From an uncultured Collinsella sp. (GTDB lineage: Bacteria; Actinomycetota; Coriobacteriia; Coriobacteriales; Coriobacteriaceae), in contig URYT01000017.1 of NCBI GenBank assembly GCA_900552185.1, positions 1 to 17,697 of the forward strand: a DNA stretch of 17,697 nt. Direction: 5' to 3'. How positions within the stretch are numbered: position 1 is the stretch's first letter; each line of letters begins with the position of its first letter. Of this stretch, positions 1-6,123 are shown one piece after another. Made by a program: the position numbers and the translations under genes. The notes under the pieces are model-generated. The model worked only from the letters and a program-made list of their open reading frames with translations. It ran no database searches and was not told the DNA's origin.

Positions 1-80
1 GGCATCGACCTGCGCCGATACCCCTAAAGTAGACACACATTTTGTCCTATAAGCCGAATCCCTCCGCTTGCCCACAAGAA

Positions 81-112
81 AGCGCCCTGGGCCGTTATGG
101 GCTCAGGGCGCT
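81..112 (-). terminator. Terminator downstream of tRNA-Gln
   Basis: A 13-bp stem (AGCGCCCTG plus inner pairs, one G-T wobble) closes a loop of about six bases. Read on the minus strand it is followed by TTTCTTGT, which fits an intrinsic terminator for the tRNA and possibly for the gene before it. The 80 bases to its left show no gene. Confidence 0.85.
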
Positions 113-121
113 CAATTTTAA

Positions 122-196
122 TGGCTGGGACGGAGGGATTCGAACCCCCAACAGCCGGCACCAAAAACCGGAGTTCTACCGTTGAACTACGTCCCA
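122..196 (-). tRNA. tRNA-Gln (anticodon TTG)
   Basis: The minus strand folds as a full cloverleaf: acceptor TGGGACG/CGTCCCA, D arm GTTC/GAAC, anticodon stem CCGGT/GCCGG with one T-G pair, and T arm GGGGG-TTCGAAT-CCCTC. The 7-base anticodon loop TTTTGGT places TTG at positions 34-36, reading CAA (and CAG by wobble). The 3' CCA is encoded. It starts only 38 bases after the stop codon of the CwlM-like gene on the same strand. No terminator lies between them, so the tRNA may be processed from a shared transcript. Confidence 0.95.
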
Positions 197-234
197 ATGT
201 GTGGTGTTGCCCAAAAGCAACTCGTTTAGTTTAC

Positions 235-1140
235 CTAATCTGCGAGGGCATCGCAAACGCCATCGAGCAGGCGTACGGCGAGTGTCTGCGCGTCGCTGGC
301 CGTGAAGGTGCCGTTGTAGCGCGTCATGCCCGTGAGCTCAATGCGAATGCGTGCCGGCTTCTGCTGCGCGGCGACATTGGCAGTGCGGATGCGCTGGGCT
401 AGGTTGTGGCACTCGGCGAGGGCAATCGTGGCGCGCGGTGCGGCGTCGGCGGGCAGCTCGTCGCTTGCGATTTCGAGCACCAGGTCAACGTCGGTTGGGA
501 CCTCGGAGTCGCAGAGCATCATGCCGCTGTTGTCTGTCGTTGCCGTGGCGATATTCCACATGCGCGACGCAACACTGCGTGCGATGGGGTCCTCGCCGAT
601 AACGGCAATCTGGAAGCGCTCGAGCACGTTGGCGGCGCGAGCAAAACCGATGCGGGACTCGGCTTCGGTGACCGAGGGCTTGCCCTCCCACACATGGTGC
701 AGGCGGTTGATGTAGGCGTAGGTGTCCTGGAAGGCCATGCCGTCGGCAAACAGGCCGACATTTTCCTGGAACTGCTGCAGGGCGGCCTCGGTATGCGGAC
801 CAAAGTAGCCGTCGTCTTCGCCACAGGCAAAGCCCAAAACGTTGAGAGCGCGCTGCAGGGCCTGCACATCGGCGCCATGGAAATTGGGCATGCGCAGATA
901 GAGGGTGCGGTCGCCCAGCTTATACGAAGCGTCTACAAGGGCGCTCCAACAGGGGATATCGACGGCATGACCGGCAGCAAGGCCGCTGTCGAGCCTGAAG
1001 GTGCTGACGGCCTGCTCAGTGGTGGCTCCAAAGTACTTGTCGGTGACTTCGGCGGCATCAATCGTGTAGCCGAGCTGCAGGAGACGAGACTGCACGTCCT
1101 CGACGGCTGCTCCCTGCATGCCCGTTGTAATAGGTTCCAT
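235..1140 (-). CDS. CwlM-like protein: two peptidoglycan-binding domains plus degenerate amidase-like tail
   Basis: The 301-residue protein has two PG_binding_1 repeats, about residues 6-72 (with DVQSRLLQLGY) and 76-150 (with DVQALQRALNVLGF and DGYFGPHTEAALQQFQ). The junction ALVDASYKLGDRTLY closely resembles, from memory, the same position in mycobacterial CwlM. Residues 165-301 look like the end of an Amidase_3 fold (RIRIELTGMTRYNGTF matches the usual VEVGYLTNP area). The DPGHGG and SIHAN zinc-binding motifs are absent, and the domain is about 60 residues short. There is no signal peptide, so it is predicted to be cytoplasmic. In mycobacteria CwlM is a regulator of peptidoglycan precursor synthesis (MurA, lipid II export) rather than a hydrolase, and a similar role is inferred here. 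The start has a good ribosome site (GAAAGGGG, 7 bases upstream). An unrelated PG-binding-domain protein is the main alternative. Confidence 0.75.
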   Translation of the reverse strand: MEPITTGMQGAAVEDVQSRLLQLGYTIDAAEVTDKYFGATTEQAVSTFRLDSGLAAGHAVDIPCWSALVDASYKLGDRTLYLRMPNFHGADVQALQRALNVLGFACGEDDGYFGPHTEAALQQFQENVGLFADGMAFQDTYAYINRLHHVWEGKPSVTEAESRIGFARAANVLERFQIAVIGEDPIARSVASRMWNIATATTDNSGMMLCDSEVPTDVDLVLEIASDELPADAAPRATIALAECHNLAQRIRTANVAAQQKPARIRIELTGMTRYNGTFTASDAQTLAVRLLDGVCDALAD

Positions 1141-1278
1141 GAACGAACCCCTTTCGGCGTACCATTCGTACTATTTGAGCGTGTGTCGGATAGACAACGC
1201 AAAGGGATGCATAAACATGCACTCAACAGTGTAGCAAGTTGTACCCAAATACGCTGCTGACAGGTTTTATTACCCCCG

Positions 1279-2304
1279 CTAGTTAAGGCGCTCCACAAAG
1301 AAATCTGCCATGGAGAGGAACAGCTCGCGTGCGTGCGGATCAAGCTCAACGTTCTCGATGGCCGCTTTGGCCTTGGCGGTCAGGTCGAGCGCGTAAGTGT
1401 GGGCGTAATCGATGGAGCCGGTCTCCTGGAAGATCTCCACGGCGCGTGCGAGCTGCGCGGGATCATCGGTGCCCGAGGAAAGAATCGCCTCGACCTCGTT
1501 GTGGTGGCGCTCATCAGAGAGGGCGTGTACGGCGACAAGCGTGCGCTTGCCCTCGGTGATGTCGGTGCGGAAGTCCTTGTTGGCGGCTTCCTTAGTGCCG
1601 ACAAGGTTGAGCAGGTCGTCCTGAATCTGAAAGGCGAGGCCCGTGTGCAGGCCAAAGGCGCGCAGCGCTTCGATTTGCCCATCGCTGCCGCCGCCGATAA
1701 TGGCTCCGGCGGCAAGCGGCGTGGCTCCGCTGTAAAACGCGGTCTTGTGCGTAGCCATGTCCAGGTAGTCATCAACCGAGATATCAAAGCGCCCGTCACG
1801 GACCCAACCCAGGTCGAGTGCTTGACCCTCGATGGTGCGGACGATCATCTCGGTAAGCTCGTGGAGCACGCGCAACTTCACGTCGGACTCCAGCGTAGGG
1901 TCGTCGAGAACCGTCTTGGTGACCATGGTGAGCGCCAGGTCGCCACAATTGATGGCAAGGCCCGTGCCCTCGGTAAGGTGCATGCAGGGCTTGCCTCGAC
2001 GAAGCTGTCCGTTGTCGGCGATGTCGTCGTGGATCAGCGCGCCCGACTGGAAATGCTCGATGGCTGCCGCGGCGCTGCGGGCGCTCTCAAAGCTACCGCC
2101 CACTGCGGTTGCGGCGAGCATACAGATAAGCGGGCGGTGGCGCTTGCCGGCGTTGGCCGTAAAAGCCGAGAGCGGCGCATACAGGTAGCGCTCGATATCG
2201 GCAGAGGTCGCCTGTCCGTCAAAGAACGTGGCCAGATAGTCGTTAATCTGGTCAAAGTGCTGGGCTAAAAAGCTGGTAAACGGACTGGACACGGGTTCTC
2301 GCAT
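1279..2304 (-). CDS. Polyprenyl diphosphate synthase (trans-isoprenyl synthetase family)
   Basis: This enzyme condenses isopentenyl diphosphate with an allylic diphosphate to make a C15-C40-type chain for quinones or lipid carriers. Counted from ATG at 2304 (341 residues), the first aspartate-rich motif is HDDIAD (D93, D94, D97), followed by NGQLRRGKP. The second is FQIQDDLLN (D229, D230), where the usual fifth-position Asp is Asn (N233). The KT pair that precedes the substrate pocket is present (ATHKTAFYSG). The frame stays open to an ATG at 2343, giving 13 more residues. I prefer 2304 because family homology begins just after it and a palindrome (2316-2329) sits immediately upstream, but neither start has a strong ribosome site. 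The product chain length cannot be read from the sequence. Neighbours suggest an envelope or menaquinone role. Confidence 0.85.
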   Translation of the reverse strand: MREPVSSPFTSFLAQHFDQINDYLATFFDGQATSADIERYLYAPLSAFTANAGKRHRPLICMLAATAVGGSFESARSAAAAIEHFQSGALIHDDIADNGQLRRGKPCMHLTEGTGLAINCGDLALTMVTKTVLDDPTLESDVKLRVLHELTEMIVRTIEGQALDLGWVRDGRFDISVDDYLDMATHKTAFYSGATPLAAGAIIGGGSDGQIEALRAFGLHTGLAFQIQDDLLNLVGTKEAANKDFRTDITEGKRTLVAVHALSDERHHNEVEAILSSGTDDPAQLARAVEIFQETGSIDYAHTYALDLTAKAKAAIENVELDPHARELFLSMADFFVERLN

Positions 2305-2315
2305 TCTTTCTGAGG

Positions 2316-2329
2316 TTGCATTGATGCAA
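2316..2329. promoter_or_regulatory. Operator-like palindrome TTGCATTGATGCAA
   Basis: TTGCAT and ATGCAA are perfect inverted halves around a TG centre, 11 bases upstream of the preferred start of the polyprenyl synthase. It may be a repressor site or only a small hairpin; no cognate regulator is apparent. Confidence 0.3.
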
Positions 2330-2417
2330 TATGCAGACAACATATTGCCACATCAGGGCGTTTGGCGCGGCAGTTTTGGCGATTTAGGACAACGGGCGTG
2401 CGTTTGATGGAGCGTGC

Positions 2418-4868
2418 CTAAATCAGCCTAAAATGCTCGAGCGCCGAAACGACACCGTCATGATCGACGGTGTCGGTCACGTAATCGGCCTTATCCTTGA
2501 GATAGTCCGGCGCATTGCCCATGGCGATACCGACATCGACGGCATTCATCAGCGAGACGTCATTGCTGGCGTCGCCAATGCCGTATACGGTTCCGTGGTG
2601 GGGATCGAGGGCGTCGAGTACAGACTGGATACCCCCGCGCTTCGTGCATTCGCGGGGCGAGATTTCGGTTACCTCGAGTTCGAGCTCGTTAAAGCACAGC
2701 AGCGGCTCAAGTGCCTTATCTTGAGCGATGTGGTTGGCGAGCGATGTAGACATCAAGATCTTGTAGACACTGTAATGTTGCAGCTGCGTGACTGCGTCAC
2801 CCAGGGTGCGTGCGTATCCGGGAGCATCGGGAGCATCGGCACTCATGCGCACGACGCCGTTGAGGCCCTCAAAGCGGATGACCTCGCCCGATTGCTCAAG
2901 GTAGGGGGCAAGACGCTGCAGCATACTGGGCGTCATCGACAGATCGCGAATTGCGTGTCCGTTGATCTCGGCGTAACCGCCCGCAAGACAGACGATGCCG
3001 GTCCAGGGCAGCTCAAGAAGTTTGGGGTGGATGCAGCTCAGGGTACGTCCCGTGCAGATAAAGGCCATGTTGCCGTTGGCGACAAACTCGCGGATTGCCT
3101 GCGAAACCGCCTCGTTGGGATAGGGGGAGAGGTCCCGCTCGTCTTCGGGAAGGTCTTGGGCGAGCCTGGGGTCTTGCCAGGCGAGCGTTCCGTCGATATC
3201 GAAGAAGCAGATATCGCTGCGCTTATGGGCTGCGCTGGCGGCAGGGGAGGCCGAGGTGGTGGGCACAAATCCCGGCTCGAGGCCCATGATCTGGTCAAAA
3301 TGCTCTTTAACGCGGGGAACGGAGATGCCGATGATCACCTGGGCGGTCTTGCCCGTAATGATGAGGCCCTTGGCGCCCACCGCGACAAACGACGCGTTAT
3401 CTGCAACGATGGAAGGGTCTGCGACCTCGACGCGCAGGCGCGTGGCACAGTTGGTTGCGCCCACAATATTGCCAACGCCACCTAAAAGCTGAATTATCCG
3501 CTCAGCGAGGACGTGATCTTGATCGGATCGACTATTGACCTCGTCATTGGGAGATTGCTCTTTGGCAAAGCCGCTTTCCGTTAAACGATCGATTGCCGCG
3601 CGATTGGCGACATGATCCTCGCGGCCCGGCGTCTTAAGGTCATAGATCAAGATGAGTGCTCGAAAACTAACAAAAAAGATGAGGCTAAAGGCAAGGCCGA
3701 TACCGAGCGCCAAAAGATAGGCACCGGCATGCGTGCGCATGAGCGGAATAAAGTTGAAGGCTGCCATCTCCATGAGGCCGCCCGAGAAGATGCCGACGAT
3801 GCCAAAGAGATTCATGGTTGTGGCAAGGCAAGACGATAAGACGGCATAGAGAAAAAAGAGCCCGGGGTGGGTGAACATAAAGAGAAACTCGAGTGGCTCG
3901 GTAACGCCGCAAACCACCGAGGCGATGATGGCGGGAACAAGGATGACCCTGAGGCCGGCGCGGCGCTCTGGTTTTGCGGTGGAGTAGAACGCGGCTGCGA
4001 TGGCGGGAAGGCCAAAGAGCTTGACCCAGCCGGTGGCGGTAAAACCGGCCCACGGCGCAAGTTCATTAAGGGGGCGCGTGCTATGGGAGAGGATGGGGAG
4101 CAAGCTGCTCCACGTGGCGTAGATGCCGTCGTTAATGACCAGGTTGTCGTAGTAGATCGGCATGTAGAGCAGGTGGTGCAGCCCCATGGGCTCGAGCGCT
4201 CGCTCCAAAAACACAAAGATGCCCACGCCAAAGGGGCCGACGCTCGTAAGTGCATGGCGCAGCGTTTCGGTCATTGCGTATACGGAGGGCACGATGGCGG
4301 CCGAGATAGCGGCAAGGGCAAACACGGCAAAAAAGCTGATGAGGTAGACCAGCGAGGAGCCCGAGAAGGTGCCGAGCCAATCGGGAACCTTGGCATCGTA
4401 GAAGCGGTCATGGATGGCGACGACGGTTGCCGATACCACCAGCGGGCCGATAATGCCGGTGTCGAGCGTCTTGATGCCGTCGATGACGGTGATACCGTTG
4501 GCGGGGGTCAAAGATGACGGGTACTTAAGCCCAAGGTTGTCTCCGCTCAGCTTAATGATCTCGCTCAAAAAGAAGCAATAGGCAAAATAGGCCACGAGTG
4601 CCTCGAGGCAGCAGCGTGCCGGTTGCTTTTGGGCAAGACCGATGGGCAGCGCTACGGCAAAAAGGAGCGGGAGGCGTTTAAAGACCGTCCACGAGCCGCG
4701 CTGGATGATGGTCCAAAAAACGTACCAAGGGGTTCCGTATACGGCGAGATCGCCGACGATGTCCGCAGTCGTTGCGAGAGCGGAGACGCCGACCATGAGG
4801 CCTGATATAGAAAACAGCATGGCGGGAGCGAACATTGCCCCGCCAAAGCGTTGGATTTTTTGCAGCAT
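2418..4868 (-). CDS. PTS glucose/maltose-type EIIC-EIIB permease fused to a Cof-type HAD phosphatase
   Basis: One uninterrupted 816-residue frame carries three domains. Residues 1-415 are a multi-span EIIC of the MalX/PtsG family, with the conserved GVTEPLEF loop (E324), FGLPAIAAAFY and the closing LKTPGRE. Residues about 450-530 are EIIB, with the phosphorylated cysteine in NCATRL (C474). After a Ser/Ala-rich linker, residues 550-816 are a HAD hydrolase with a C2 cap. Its motifs are FFDIDGTL (nucleophile D557, D559), FICTGRT, K743 and GIGDASNDVSLM (D766, D770). The protein should import and phosphorylate a glucose or maltose-like sugar, and the fused phosphatase may then remove the phosphate. 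No EIIA domain is present, so it must be supplied elsewhere. There is no internal Met near the HAD start, which argues against two overlapping genes. It is divergent from the gntR gene, with a ribosome site GGAAGG upstream. Confidence 0.9.
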   Translation of the reverse strand: MLQKIQRFGGAMFAPAMLFSISGLMVGVSALATTADIVGDLAVYGTPWYVFWTIIQRGSWTVFKRLPLLFAVALPIGLAQKQPARCCLEALVAYFAYCFFLSEIIKLSGDNLGLKYPSSLTPANGITVIDGIKTLDTGIIGPLVVSATVVAIHDRFYDAKVPDWLGTFSGSSLVYLISFFAVFALAAISAAIVPSVYAMTETLRHALTSVGPFGVGIFVFLERALEPMGLHHLLYMPIYYDNLVINDGIYATWSSLLPILSHSTRPLNELAPWAGFTATGWVKLFGLPAIAAAFYSTAKPERRAGLRVILVPAIIASVVCGVTEPLEFLFMFTHPGLFFLYAVLSSCLATTMNLFGIVGIFSGGLMEMAAFNFIPLMRTHAGAYLLALGIGLAFSLIFFVSFRALILIYDLKTPGREDHVANRAAIDRLTESGFAKEQSPNDEVNSRSDQDHVLAERIIQLLGGVGNIVGATNCATRLRVEVADPSIVADNASFVAVGAKGLIITGKTAQVIIGISVPRVKEHFDQIMGLEPGFVPTTSASPAASAAHKRSDICFFDIDGTLAWQDPRLAQDLPEDERDLSPYPNEAVSQAIREFVANGNMAFICTGRTLSCIHPKLLELPWTGIVCLAGGYAEINGHAIRDLSMTPSMLQRLAPYLEQSGEVIRFEGLNGVVRMSADAPDAPGYARTLGDAVTQLQHYSVYKILMSTSLANHIAQDKALEPLLCFNELELEVTEISPRECTKRGGIQSVLDALDPHHGTVYGIGDASNDVSLMNAVDVGIAMGNAPDYLKDKADYVTDTVDHDGVVSALEHFRLI

Positions 4869-4911
4869 GTTCTGCCTTCCGAATATCGAGGCGCGTTGCG
4901 CGTGGGGAAAC

Positions 4912-4919
4912 GTTTAAAC
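4912..4919. promoter_or_regulatory. HutC-type operator GTTTAAAC at the PTS promoter
   Basis: This perfect palindrome matches the HutC-subfamily consensus GT-N-TA-N-AC. On the minus strand it lies about 10 bases after a candidate -10 box TACAAT (4934 to 4929), so it would cover the first transcribed bases of the PTS gene, a classic place for repression. It is identical to the site at 5034-5041. Confidence 0.55.
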
Positions 4920-4928
4920 AATGGATTC

Positions 4929-4934
4929 ATTGTA
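4929..4934 (-). promoter_or_regulatory. Candidate -10 box of the PTS-HAD gene
   Basis: The minus strand reads TACAAT, one base from the TATAAT consensus, about 60 bases before the PTS start codon. No good -35 box is visible at 16-18 bases, so the promoter may be weak or activator dependent. Confidence 0.4.
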
Positions 4935-5033
4935 GAGGACCAGACGATTGTCGTACCGGCAGTTTTGAGCGAAACCGATTTGGGCATGACAGAAACCGTC
5001 AACGGTTAAATCCTGTCGCTTTACCGATATTCG

Positions 5034-5041
5034 GTTTAAAC
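5034..5041. promoter_or_regulatory. HutC-type operator GTTTAAAC at the gntR promoter
   Basis: A second exact copy of the palindrome found at 4912-4919. It overlaps a possible -35 element (TTTAAA, 5035-5040), set 16 bases from a possible -10 element TATCGT (5057-5062). Binding here would autoregulate the GntR gene. The two sites are 122 bases apart, centre to centre, so looping between divergent promoters is possible. Confidence 0.55.
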
Positions 5042-5097
5042 AACTTTAAGAAATGCTATCGTGCCTAGCCGGAAATGAACAATATAGAGGTGAAACA

Positions 5098-5817
5098 ATG
5101 CCAAAAGCGATATACGAAGGAATCTATCGAGAAATACGCTCGCGCATCATTAATGGGACCTATGCGTTTCAGGAGATGCTGCCAACCGAAGCCGAGCTGA
5201 CCGCGGAGTTCGGATGCACTCGCAATACCGTCCGTCGCGCCTTGGGTATGCTGTCCGACAGGATGTTTGTGCAGCCCATACACGGCAAGGGCGTGCGCGT
5301 TATTTGGCTTAAGGGCGAAACCGACATGTTGGGCGCACTCGAAGAGGTTGAGTCGTTTGGCGAGTTTGCAAAGCGCAACAATGCCGTTGCATCGACGGAC
5401 GTTAAGTCTTTTGAGCATTTGATTTGCACCGAGCAGCTCTCTCGTCGCCTGGGCTTTAAGGTGGGCGAGGAGTTGATTCGCGTGGTGCGTGTCCGAAGCC
5501 TTAACGGCAATGCGCGCCAAGTAGACCATGGTTACTTTTTGGAGTCGATCGCCAAGGGTCTGACGCCCGAGATCGCCGCAAAGTCAATTTACGACTATCT
5601 GGAGCACAAACGCGGCGTCAAGGTGATGGCGAGTCGCCGTACGGTGAGCGTCGAGCTTGCCAACGATGAGGACTGCAGCTATCTTGACCTCGGCAAATAC
5701 AACTGTGTCGCCGTCATGGAGAGCCAGTCGTACACCTCGGACGGCATCTTGTTCGAGGTCACGCATGCCCGCACGCATCCCGAGATCTTCCATTACCGCG
5801 TCAACTCCAAGCGATAG
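5098..5817 (+). CDS. GntR-family transcriptional regulator, HutC subfamily (UTRA ligand-binding domain)
   Basis: The 239-residue protein has an N-terminal winged helix (about residues 1-70), with LPTEAELTAEFGCTRNTVRRAL followed by the wing HGKGVRV. The C-terminal UTRA domain (about 90-239) is typical of regulators that sense phosphosugars or other small metabolites. I start it at ATG 5098, which has a clear ribosome site (AGAGGTG, 6 bases upstream); the frame extends back to 5053 without support. It is divergent from the PTS-HAD gene and upstream of the ABC importer. Copies of GTTTAAAC or GTTTATAC lie at the promoters of its own gene, the PTS gene, the ABC operon and malQ. It is therefore a good candidate repressor of a maltose/maltodextrin regulon. 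By neighbourhood it resembles TreR-like regulators, but the ligand is unknown. Confidence 0.9.
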   Translation: MPKAIYEGIYREIRSRIINGTYAFQEMLPTEAELTAEFGCTRNTVRRALGMLSDRMFVQPIHGKGVRVIWLKGETDMLGALEEVESFGEFAKRNNAVASTDVKSFEHLICTEQLSRRLGFKVGEELIRVVRVRSLNGNARQVDHGYFLESIAKGLTPEIAAKSIYDYLEHKRGVKVMASRRTVSVELANDEDCSYLDLGKYNCVAVMESQSYTSDGILFEVTHARTHPEIFHYRVNSKR

Positions 5818-5856
5818 CCGGCTAGCTCGCAGCCTGACGAGACTCATGCCCTCAAA

Positions 5857-5909
5857 GCGAAAACGCCCGGTCAAACCGACGATGCATCGGCTTGACCGGG
5901 CGTTTTCGC
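5857..5909 (+). terminator. Long terminator hairpin after the gntR gene
   Basis: An 18-bp perfect stem begins GCGAAAACGCCCGGTCAA and pairs with its complement ending at 5909. An inner CCGA/TCGG stem sits above it. The stem itself ends in GTTTTCGC, which supplies a short U-run. It isolates the regulator gene from the ABC operon promoter region and could work in both directions. Confidence 0.8.
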
Positions 5910-5928
5910 TGCATTTGATAACAAATAA

Positions 5929-5940
5929 TTGTTTATACAA
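5929..5940. promoter_or_regulatory. TreR/HutC-like operator TTGTTTATACAA upstream of the ABC operon
   Basis: The core GTTTATAC (5931-5938) fits GT-N-TA-N-AC, and the flanks TTGT/ACAA make a 12-base near-palindrome much like known TreR sites. It lies about 185 bases before the binding-protein start, directly next to a second palindrome of a different kind. Confidence 0.45.
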
Positions 5941-5941
5941 A

Positions 5942-5959
5942 ACTTGTCAAGTATCAAGT
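5942..5959. promoter_or_regulatory. Palindrome ACTTGTCAAGT plus an extra CAAGT half-site
   Basis: ACTTG-T-CAAGT is a perfect 11-base palindrome, followed by a further CAAGT at 5955-5959. The same half-site builds the larger palindrome at 6001-6018, so a second regulator may bind this promoter region. Confidence 0.35.
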
Positions 5960-6000
5960 TGAAATTACCGTTCACCGAAGTTTTTCTACCGCTCTAGTAA

Positions 6001-6018
6001 TACTTGTTCAAACAAGTA
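6001..6018. promoter_or_regulatory. Operator-like palindrome TACTTGTTCAAACAAGTA
   Basis: Two perfect 8-base arms (TACTTGTT/AACAAGTA) flank a CA centre, about 106 bases upstream of the binding-protein gene. Its form resembles LacI-family or other dimeric repressor operators and differs from the GTTTAAAC class. Candidate promoter elements overlap it, for example TTCAAA at 6007-6012, 17 bases from TATCGT, but they are weak. Confidence 0.5.
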
Positions 6019-6081
6019 GCCAAATGGCGTATCGTACAAATCAGCAAAAGGGGCAAAGTCCCCGAGCCAATCTCCGAAGGC

Positions 6082-6100
6082 GGCGGCAAAGGGTGCCGCC
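6082..6100 (+). other. Leader hairpin before the sugar-binding protein gene
   Basis: GGCGGCA and TGCCGCC form a 7-bp stem with a 5-base loop, ending 23 bases before the start codon, just upstream of the ribosome site. It could stabilise the mRNA 5' end. No known riboswitch fold is recognised in this leader. Confidence 0.35.
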
Positions 6101-6123
6101 ACGGTGTGAAAGGGTGGATTGTA

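Noticed and set aside
97..402. Small plus-strand open frame covering the tRNA
   Set aside because: It runs through the tRNA-Gln and the end of the CwlM-like gene on the other strand and has no homology signal or good ribosome site.
2381..2424. Inverted repeat GATTTAGG/CCTAAATC at the PTS gene stop as a terminator
   Set aside because: Arms are only 8 bp with a 28-base loop and no U-run follows on the minus strand, so termination is not supported.
2418..4868. PTS-HAD fusion as a frameshift or two genes
   Set aside because: The frame is continuous with no stop, and no Met codon or ribosome site lies near the HAD start, so a single polypeptide is the simplest reading.
5053..5097. Upstream start for the GntR regulator
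   Set aside because: It would overlap the putative -10 element and lacks a ribosome site, whereas ATG 5098 has AGAGGTG at a proper distance and starts right before the winged helix.
6004..6123. N-terminal extension of the sugar-binding protein
   Set aside because: The extra 40 residues would precede the signal peptide and overlap the operator palindrome. ATG 6124 has the ribosome site and begins a normal lipoprotein signal.
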